From contig NZ_JAKDLJ010000002.1 in the NCBI RefSeq assembly GCF_030452865.1, positions 1 through 33,605 of the forward strand: a DNA stretch of 33,605 nt. The letters are read 5' to 3'. Each line of letters opens with the position of its first letter. Positions within the stretch are counted from its first letter, which is position 1. A model generated the notes under the pieces. It ran no database searches, had not been told where the DNA came from, and was given only the letters and a program-made list of their open reading frames with translations. This document shows positions 27,021 through 33,605 of the stretch, piece by piece. A program made the position numbers and the translations under genes. Source of the stretch: Pseudorhodobacter sp. GTDB taxonomy: Bacteria > Pseudomonadota > Alphaproteobacteria > Rhodobacterales > Rhodobacteraceae.

Positions 27021-27601
27021 TTGCAGTTATTCATCGGGGTATTCCCGATGAATTGCGCACCGACGCGGCAACGCTTTACTGGGCTGCCTTCGGCGGCAAA
27101 CTCGGGCGAGTCATGGGGCCACGACACCGCGCGTTGCGGTTTTTTGAACAAGCAATGCGCAGTGACCATGCTCTGACCGCCCTGTCACCCAACGGCGAAT
27201 TGCTCGGACTGGTTGGATTCAAATCCTATTCCGGATCAATGGCAGGCGGCGATTCCGCACAGATGCGTGCGGTTTACGGCTGGTTCGGAGCAGCGTGGCG
27301 CGGGGTGCTGCTGTCGCTGATGGAGCGGGATGTGGAAAACCGATGCTTCCTGATTGACGGAATTTGTGTTGTGCCTGCCGCGCAAGGTCAGGGCGTCGGA
27401 ACTCTTTTGCTCAACGCGATCTTTGATGAGGCGCGGGCGCGCGAATACCCCGCCGTCAGGCTGGATGTGATAGACAGCAACGCCCGCGCCCGCGCGCTTT
27501 ATGAACAACTGGGCTTTGTCGCCCTGCGGACGGAACGTCTGGGCCTGTTGCGCCATCTGTTTGGCTTTGACGCTTCGATTTCGATGGTCAAGGAACTTTG
27601 A
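27017..27601 (+). CDS. GNAT family N-acetyltransferase
   Basis: GTG start overlapping the lipoprotein stop (GTGA). ...FLIDGICVVPAAQGQGVGTLLLNAIFDEARAREYPAVRLDVIDSNARARALYEQLGFVALRTERLG. Confidence 0.95.
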   Translation: MIAVIHRGIPDELRTDAATLYWAAFGGKLGRVMGPRHRALRFFEQAMRSDHALTALSPNGELLGLVGFKSYSGSMAGGDSAQMRAVYGWFGAAWRGVLLSLMERDVENRCFLIDGICVVPAAQGQGVGTLLLNAIFDEARAREYPAVRLDVIDSNARARALYEQLGFVALRTERLGLLRHLFGFDASISMVKEL

Positions 27602-27619
27602 CGACTCGCATCATCGCGG

Positions 27620-28633
27620 TCAATCAAACGTCCCGGTCACGCGCCCGACCAGCATGAAGGCCCGCGCGGTGCGGGTTTCGGCCAGATCAGCCAATTCAGC
27701 ATCGGTCGCGTTCTTTTCAAATTCAGCAAAGGTCTTGTCAAAGCTGCGCAAAAAGTGGTGCGCCGCGTCCCGGAACACCGGGTCTTCGCGCATGCGCGCA
27801 GATGTCAGCGCAAGACTGGAGCGGTCGCGGATGCCGCCCAGACCCGCAATTTCGCGCCCACGTTCGCCACTGGCGAAACGGCGCCATACATCGGTCCGAC
27901 AGCGTTCGGGTTTCAGGTCATCCATGTAGATACCTTCCTGACTGAGCAGGGTCAGCACATCCTGCGCAGCCCGGATCAGGCGCGAAGTCTTGCGATCCTC
28001 CAGCGCCAGCCGCAAGGCGCGGAAACCGGACTTGTCCTCAGGGCTTTCGGGGAAATGCAGGGCGCGCACGAAATCACCAACTGAAAGTGGCGCACGCAAT
28101 TCCTCTGCGGGTGTTCCGAGGGCCAAGGCCGGTTGTTCATCCCCCGGCATTTTTACGGGCATTGTCAGCGCCGCCTTACGATCCGCCGATGGCACCGTCA
28201 GCGCCGTGTCGCGGCGCGAGGTGAACATCGCCAGCGCGGTTTCCGTTTTGCGCTGTGCAGCGACAATCTCATCCAGTTTCTTTTCGACGGAGACATCGCT
28301 GCCACCGCCTTGCTGCCCCACGATGTAGGCGTGACGCATCGCATCAACCGCCACCTGCAACCGGGCGGCTTCTTCGCGCAAGACCCGGATGGTGCGCGCG
28401 GTCGACACTACGCCCCAAAGCAGCGCAAGCGGCAAGAACACCACCAGCAGCAGCATGAGGATGGACAGTGGGCCTGTCAGCACAGACCCCGGCGAAGTGA
28501 TAAGCTGCACGACAACCGCGATCACCCAGACAATCGCCAGACCCAATGCCACCATTTCAGAGGCAGAGGGTTTGGCGCTGTCACTGGGGAGGACGGTGCC
28601 GTTCCCTGTGATGTGGTCCTTCGCTTCGATCAT
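27620..28633 (-). CDS. conserved-looking hypothetical protein with two N-terminal TM segments
   Basis: MVALGLAIVWVIAVVVQLI and ILMLLLVVFLPLALLWGVV, then coiled-coil-like and soluble C-terminal regions (SVGDFVRALHFPESPEDKSGFRALRLALEDRKTSRLIRAAQDVLTLLSQEGIYMDDL). Confidence 0.82.
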   Translation of the reverse strand: MIEAKDHITGNGTVLPSDSAKPSASEMVALGLAIVWVIAVVVQLITSPGSVLTGPLSILMLLLVVFLPLALLWGVVSTARTIRVLREEAARLQVAVDAMRHAYIVGQQGGGSDVSVEKKLDEIVAAQRKTETALAMFTSRRDTALTVPSADRKAALTMPVKMPGDEQPALALGTPAEELRAPLSVGDFVRALHFPESPEDKSGFRALRLALEDRKTSRLIRAAQDVLTLLSQEGIYMDDLKPERCRTDVWRRFASGERGREIAGLGGIRDRSSLALTSARMREDPVFRDAAHHFLRSFDKTFAEFEKNATDAELADLAETRTARAFMLVGRVTGTFD

Positions 28634-28688
28634 CCCTCTGTCTCGCCTTGCACCGGGGTTTTGTCAAACACTGCGTTCGGTCAATCAG

Positions 28689-29159
28689 TCAGACAAACTT
28701 GACCGAAACCACCTCATAGCTGCGTTGGCCACCGGGGGTTTTCACATCCACGGTATCGCCTTCGTCCTTGCCGATCAGGGCGCGGGCGAGTGGTGAACGG
28801 ATGTTGAGCAGACCCTTTTCCAGATCCGCCTCCGGCTCCCCCACGATCTGATAGGTGCGTTTTTCGTCGGTGTCTTCATCCACCAGCGTCACCGTCGCAC
28901 CGAATTTCACAGTGCCGGAAAACTTGGTGGGGTCAATCACTTCGGCCAGTGACAGAATCGCCTCCGCCTCTTTGATGCGACCTTCGATAAAGCTCTGCTT
29001 TTCGCGCGCGGCGTGGTATTCGGCGTTCTCGGAGAGATCGCCATGTTCGCGGGCTTCGGCAATCGCACGGATCACGGCCGGGCGCTCCACCGATTTCAGG
29101 TGGCGCAATTCATCGTCCAACGCGGTAAACCCCGCGCGCGTCATCGGAATTTTTTCCAT
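28689..29159 (-). CDS. greA: transcription elongation factor GreA
   Basis: [69 protein letters not shown]...[23 protein letters not shown]. Confidence 0.97.
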   Translation of the reverse strand: MEKIPMTRAGFTALDDELRHLKSVERPAVIRAIAEAREHGDLSENAEYHAAREKQSFIEGRIKEAEAILSLAEVIDPTKFSGTVKFGATVTLVDEDTDEKRTYQIVGEPEADLEKGLLNIRSPLARALIGKDEGDTVDVKTPGGQRSYEVVSVKFV

Positions 29160-29456
29160 TTCACTACTCGTATAAAGTAAGAAAGCCACAGCCGTTGCGG
29201 GCCATGACCTTGTTTCAGGTTTGCTTGGGATTACCCAATAGCAGCGCCGCAGCAATTGCAAGCAGAATGGCAAAACCTGCGCGCGCCTTCGCCGTGTGGC
29301 GGCAGTGCAAGGCCTCGGTGTCAGGTGTCAGTCGGGGATTTCGCCGCGTTTCGTGCAGTTCTGATTGAAACCACGGGCCTGCTGCGGTAGCCACACCAAA
29401 AGCGATAGCTTTGAAACCGCGCGGGTGGCGCCACTTAGAAGCAGGGGAGGCTCCAG

Positions 29457-31106
29457 ATGGCCGAAGTTGAACGCGAAGCGATGGAATATGATGTAGTGAT
29501 CGTCGGTGCAGGGCCGGCTGGTCTTTCCGCTGCAATCAGGTTGAAGCAGTTGGATGCCGACCTCACAGTCGTAGTTCTGGAGAAAGGCTCTGAAGTGGGC
29601 GCGCATATCCTGTCGGGTGCGGTGCTTGACCCTTGCGGGATTGACGCGCTGCTGCCCGACTGGCGCAATATGGACTCACCGATCAAGACCGAAGTTGTCG
29701 TCGACAATTTCTACATGCTTGGCGAAGGCGGTCAGATCCGGGTGCCAAACTGGCCGATGCCGCCGTTGATGAACAACCACGGCAACTACATCGTGTCCAT
29801 GGGCAATGTCTGCCGATGGATGGCCGAAGTTGCCGAAGGCTTGGGCGTTGAGGTTTTCCCCGGCATGTCCTGCTCGGCACTGGTTTATGGCGACCAGGGT
29901 GAGGTGAAAGGCGTTGTTGCGGGGGAAATGGGGCTGGCATCCGATGGCACCCCCGGCCCCAACTATGAACCGGGGATGGAGTTGCACGGCAAATATGTGT
30001 TCCTGTCCGAAGGTGTGCGCGGGTCACTCGCGAAAGAAGTCATCGCGAAATACGACCTCTCGAAAGGCCATGAACCGCAGAAATTCGGCCTCGGGATGAA
30101 AGAGATCTGGGAGATTGACCCCGCCAAACACCGGCTCGGCACCGTGACGCATACCATGGGCTGGCCGCTGGGCGGCAACGCAGGCGGCGGATCGTTCATC
30201 TATCATATTGAGAATAATCAGGTTTACGTCGGCTTCGTGGTTCACCTGAACTACCAGAACCCGCATCTTTACCCCTACATGGAATTCCAGCGTTTCAAGC
30301 ATCACCCGATGGTCGCGGAATTGCTGAAAGGCGGCAAACGCGTGGCTTACGGCGCGCGGGCGATCTCGGAAGGCGGTTTCCAGTCGATGCCGAAGATGGT
30401 CGCGCCGGGCGTGGCCCTTCTCGGCTGTTCGGTGGGTATGGTCAACGTGCCGCGCATCAAGGGCAATCACAATGCAATGCTGTCAGGCAAAGCGGCGGCG
30501 GAGGCGGCATTTGCGGCGATTGGTGCGGGCCGTGCCAGTGATGAACTGACCGCATATGAGGCGGAAGTGCGCGAGGGCGCCATCGGCAAAGATCTGAAAA
30601 AAGTGCGCAACGTCAAGCCGTTGTGGTCGAAATACGGGCTTATCGCGTCACTGATGGCCGGTGGGTTTGATATGTGGACGAATACTCTGGGCTTCTCGCT
30701 GCTTGGTACCTTGAAACACGGCAAGACCGATGCGGCGGCGACCGGCAAGGCCAAGGATTTTGCCCCCATCGCCTATCCGCGCCCCGATGGCGTGCTGTCA
30801 TGCGACCGGCTGACCAATGTGGCGTTTTCCTTTACCAACCACGAGGAGTCGCAGCCCTGCCACCTGCACCTGAAAGACCCCTCCATCCCGATTGCGGTCA
30901 ACCTGCCGGAATACGCCGAACCTGCGCAACGCTATTGCCCGGCGGGGGTTTATGAGGTGGTGGCGGAAGACGGCAAAGACCCGCGTTTTGTGATCAACTT
31001 CCAGAACTGCGTCCACTGCAAAACCTGCGACATCAAGGACCCAAGCCAAAACATCAACTGGACCACGCCACAGGGCGGTGACGGGCCAAACTATCCGAAT
31101 ATGTGA
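29457..31106 (+). CDS. electron transfer flavoprotein-ubiquinone oxidoreductase
   Basis: YDVVIVGAGPAGLSAAIRLKQLD...HILSGAVLDP...MSGKAAAEAAF...YCPAGVYEVVAEDG...FVINFQNCVHCKTCDIKDPSQNINWTTPQGGDGPNYPNM. Confidence 0.97.
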   Translation: MAEVEREAMEYDVVIVGAGPAGLSAAIRLKQLDADLTVVVLEKGSEVGAHILSGAVLDPCGIDALLPDWRNMDSPIKTEVVVDNFYMLGEGGQIRVPNWPMPPLMNNHGNYIVSMGNVCRWMAEVAEGLGVEVFPGMSCSALVYGDQGEVKGVVAGEMGLASDGTPGPNYEPGMELHGKYVFLSEGVRGSLAKEVIAKYDLSKGHEPQKFGLGMKEIWEIDPAKHRLGTVTHTMGWPLGGNAGGGSFIYHIENNQVYVGFVVHLNYQNPHLYPYMEFQRFKHHPMVAELLKGGKRVAYGARAISEGGFQSMPKMVAPGVALLGCSVGMVNVPRIKGNHNAMLSGKAAAEAAFAAIGAGRASDELTAYEAEVREGAIGKDLKKVRNVKPLWSKYGLIASLMAGGFDMWTNTLGFSLLGTLKHGKTDAAATGKAKDFAPIAYPRPDGVLSCDRLTNVAFSFTNHEESQPCHLHLKDPSIPIAVNLPEYAEPAQRYCPAGVYEVVAEDGKDPRFVINFQNCVHCKTCDIKDPSQNINWTTPQGGDGPNYPNM

Positions 31107-31127
31107 ACATCAGGTGACAATCGCGCG

Positions 31128-31152
31128 AGGCGGGGTGCAAACCCCGCCTTTC
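31128..31152 (+). terminator. terminator after ETF-QO gene
   Basis: AGGCGGGGT-gcaa-ACCCCGCCT followed by TTCC; perfect 9-bp stem. Confidence 0.8.
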
Positions 31153-31222
31153 CGCGACGCGTTGCATTGCGCTGCCCCGAAGCGCGCACTAGGTTGGCCC
31201 AAACCGCTTCGGAGGCTCCAGT

Positions 31223-32938
31223 ATGCCATTTCGCCCCACCCTTGCCGCTGCTGCCTTGGCGATTTGCGCGCAACCCGCGTTGCTGCGCGCTGACACCGCG
31301 ACAGACACGCTTGATCCGGGGGCGTATCTGGCCGCGCGCGTCGCGGGTGACAGCGCCGATTACCACGAAGCCGCTCATTGGTACAGCCGCGCGCTGATTG
31401 CGACCCCCGGTGATGCCGACATGATGGCGGGCGCGATTATTGCGCAATTGGGATTGGGCAACATCGACGCCGCGATTGAAGTGGCAAAACGCCTCGCGGT
31501 GACTGGCACGAAATCTCAACCAGCCGAACTCGCCCTGATCGCGGATGAAGCGAAGCGCGAAGACTATGCCGCTCTGCTGAAACCGGTCGAAGGGGGCCGC
31601 ACCGGCGCATTGTTGCTGGACGGACTGATCGAAGCTTGGGCGGAGCTTGGTGCCGGCAGCATGACCGAAGCTCTCGATGCCTTCGACCGGATCATCAAGA
31701 CCAAGGGGCTGGAATCATTCGGCCAGTTTCACAAGGCACTTGCCCTTGCCACCGCCGGGGATTTCGAAGGTGCCGAAAAATTGTTTGGCGATGCCAAGCC
31801 GGGCAGCATCATGTCGCTGCGCCGCGCCACCATTGCACATATCCAGATCCTTAGCCAGTTGGACCGGACGGCTGACGCACTCACACTGCTGGACAAGACG
31901 TTTCAGGGCGAAGGCGACCCCAGCATTGCCGCAATGCGGGCACAACTGATCGCCGGCAAGCCGGTTCCGTTTGACATCATCCGCAACGCGACCGACGGGC
32001 TGGCGGAGGTGTTTTTCACCCTCGCCGTGGCGCTGAACGGCGAAGCCTCGGACGGGTTCACGCTGCAATATGCGCGCATCGCAACCTATCTGCGCCCCGG
32101 TTTTGCCGACGCGATCCTGTTGGTTGGCGCGATGCTGGAAAACCAGAAGCAATACGATCTGGCGACCGAAGCCTATGCCACCGTCCCCCCTGATGACGGC
32201 GGTTTCTATGCCGCTGAAATCGGACGCGCCCGCGCGCTTCAGGCCGCAGGCAAACTCGATGCGGCGCTGGAGGTGCTGCGCGGCCAGATCCGCAGCAATC
32301 CCAAACTGATGTCACTGCAACTCGCTCTCGCCGATATGCTCCGCGGCGCAGAGCGTTGGCCCGAAGCAACAGAGGCTTATAACGCCGCCATCGCCCTGAT
32401 CCCACAACCTGCGACTGCGGGTTATTGGGCGGTCTATTACAGCCGCGCGATCACGCTGGAACGCCAAAAGCTGTGGGACAAGGCAGAGCCTGATTTCCGC
32501 AAGGCGCTGGAACTGGAACCCGATCAGCCGCAGGTTTTGAATTATCTCGGCTACAGCTATCTGGAGCGGGGGGAGAATTACGACGAGGCGCTTTCCATGA
32601 TCCAGCGCGCCGTGGCGCAACGCCCCGACAGCGGCTATATCATCGACAGCCTTGCCTGGGGCTATTTCCTCGCCGGGCGCTATGCCGATGCCGTGGAACC
32701 GATGGAACACGCCTCCCTGCTGGAACCGGTCGACCCGACTGTTACTGATCATCTGGGCGACGTCTACTGGGCCGTCGACCGCAAGCTGGAAGCCCGTTTC
32801 CAATGGCGGCGCGCACTGTCGTTCAACCCGGAGGAGGCGCTGGCCACCCGCTTGCGCCGCAAGCTGGAAATCGGCTTGGACGCTGTGCTGAAGGAAGAAG
32901 GCGCAAAATCCCTCGCTGATGTTGCGAATGATAAGTGA
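31223..32938 (+). CDS. tetratricopeptide-repeat protein, exported
   Basis: 571 aa; signal-like N-terminus; TPR repeats ([104 protein letters not shown]). Confidence 0.92.
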   Translation: MPFRPTLAAAALAICAQPALLRADTATDTLDPGAYLAARVAGDSADYHEAAHWYSRALIATPGDADMMAGAIIAQLGLGNIDAAIEVAKRLAVTGTKSQPAELALIADEAKREDYAALLKPVEGGRTGALLLDGLIEAWAELGAGSMTEALDAFDRIIKTKGLESFGQFHKALALATAGDFEGAEKLFGDAKPGSIMSLRRATIAHIQILSQLDRTADALTLLDKTFQGEGDPSIAAMRAQLIAGKPVPFDIIRNATDGLAEVFFTLAVALNGEASDGFTLQYARIATYLRPGFADAILLVGAMLENQKQYDLATEAYATVPPDDGGFYAAEIGRARALQAAGKLDAALEVLRGQIRSNPKLMSLQLALADMLRGAERWPEATEAYNAAIALIPQPATAGYWAVYYSRAITLERQKLWDKAEPDFRKALELEPDQPQVLNYLGYSYLERGENYDEALSMIQRAVAQRPDSGYIIDSLAWGYFLAGRYADAVEPMEHASLLEPVDPTVTDHLGDVYWAVDRKLEARFQWRRALSFNPEEALATRLRRKLEIGLDAVLKEEGAKSLADVANDK

Positions 32939-33605
32939 GACAGCCTGCGCCAAGATCAATCTGGCGCTGCATGTTACCGGTCAGCGCGCCGATGGTTACC
33001 ATCTGCTCGACAGCCTCGTCGTATTTGCCGATACCGGTGACCGCATCCGCGTTTCCGAGGCCGAAAACCTGACGCTCAACATCACCGGTCCACAGGCGGA
33101 TAAGCTGAAGGCAAGCCCTGGCAATCTTGTGCTGCGTGCCGCCCGCGCCTTCGGCCTCCACAAAGGCGCTGCGATCACCCTCGAAAAGCATCTGCCCATC
33201 GCCTCCGGCATCGGTGGAGGCTCTGCTGATGCGGCGGCCACGCTGCGCGCCCTTGCCGCACTTTGGCAGGTGCCGTTGCCGCCAACCGCGGCCGTTCTGG
33301 CCCTCGGCGCGGATGTCCCCGTCTGCCTCGGTGACCGCCCCTGCCGCATGCAGGGCGTGGGAAACATCATCACGCCGCTCCCTCGCCCGCTGCCAAGGGT
33401 GTGGCTGGTGCTGGCCAACCCCGGCGTCGCTGTGTCAACCCCGACCGTATTCCGCAGGTTGACACAGCGCAACAATCCGCCGCTGCCCCCAACGCTGCCA
33501 GCGCTGCACAATCTGCCAGACCTGCTGACCTTCCTCGCCACAACCCGCAATGATCTGGAACCGACAGCCACTGCGAACACACCTGAAATCCTCCGGGTCA
33601 AATCA
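32928..33605 (+). CDS. ispE: 4-diphosphocytidyl-2-C-methyl-D-erythritol kinase, C-terminus off window
   Basis: [40 protein letters not shown]...[25 protein letters not shown]... Overlaps the TPR stop; alternative ATG at 32919. Absent from the track because it is open at the edge. Confidence 0.96.
   Translation, partial: MISETACAKINLALHVTGQRADGYHLLDSLVVFADTGDRIRVSEAENLTLNITGPQADKLKASPGNLVLRAARAFGLHKGAAITLEKHLPIASGIGGGSADAAATLRALAALWQVPLPPTAAVLALGADVPVCLGDRPCRMQGVGNIITPLPRPLPRVWLVLANPGVAVSTPTVFRRLTQRNNPPLPPTLPALHNLPDLLTFLATTRNDLEPTATANTPEILRVKS

Noticed and set aside
1-33605. Search by eye for CRISPR arrays, transposases/integrases, toxin-antitoxin pairs, defence cassettes and biosynthetic clusters
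   Set aside because: None seen. Every large ORF on the coding strand is assignable to housekeeping or conserved families, apart from the few hypotheticals listed.

Overview
This is a chromosomal window from a GC-rich alphaproteobacterium. Gene content and order suggest Rhodobacteraceae/Rhodobacterales (inference). It is mostly housekeeping DNA: gpmI(partial)-rlmH-rsfS, a MscS-type channel, a dispersed leucine cluster (leuC-orf-leuD-membrane orf-EEP orf-leuB), EamA transporters, tRNA-Pro(CGG), a DUF1013/TrcR-like regulator, RNase T2, DUF4336, a quinone oxidoreductase, COQ9 divergent from rpsU, DUF488, DUF2945, psd-pssA, lrp/ald divergent, mscL, a GST, Sua5/TsaC, acyl-CoA dehydrogenase-MBL-DUF6173, a 45-aa aa3-oxidase subunit IV missing from the ORF track, a lipoprotein-GNAT pair, greA, ETF-QO, a TPR protein and ispE(partial). 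I found no CRISPR array, transposon, prophage or recognisable defence cassette. The observations most worth follow-up are small. (1) A 21-bp near-identical element lies just 3' of two unrelated minus-strand genes. (2) A GNRA-capped hairpin occludes an extended Shine-Dalgarno directly before rpsU. (3) Two respiratory genes share an almost identical translation-initiation region. (4) The leu cluster contains an uncharacterised small ORF with a perfect hairpin abutting its start codon, and an AT-rich leader with two inverted repeats. All calls come from reading the sequence; no database search was run.
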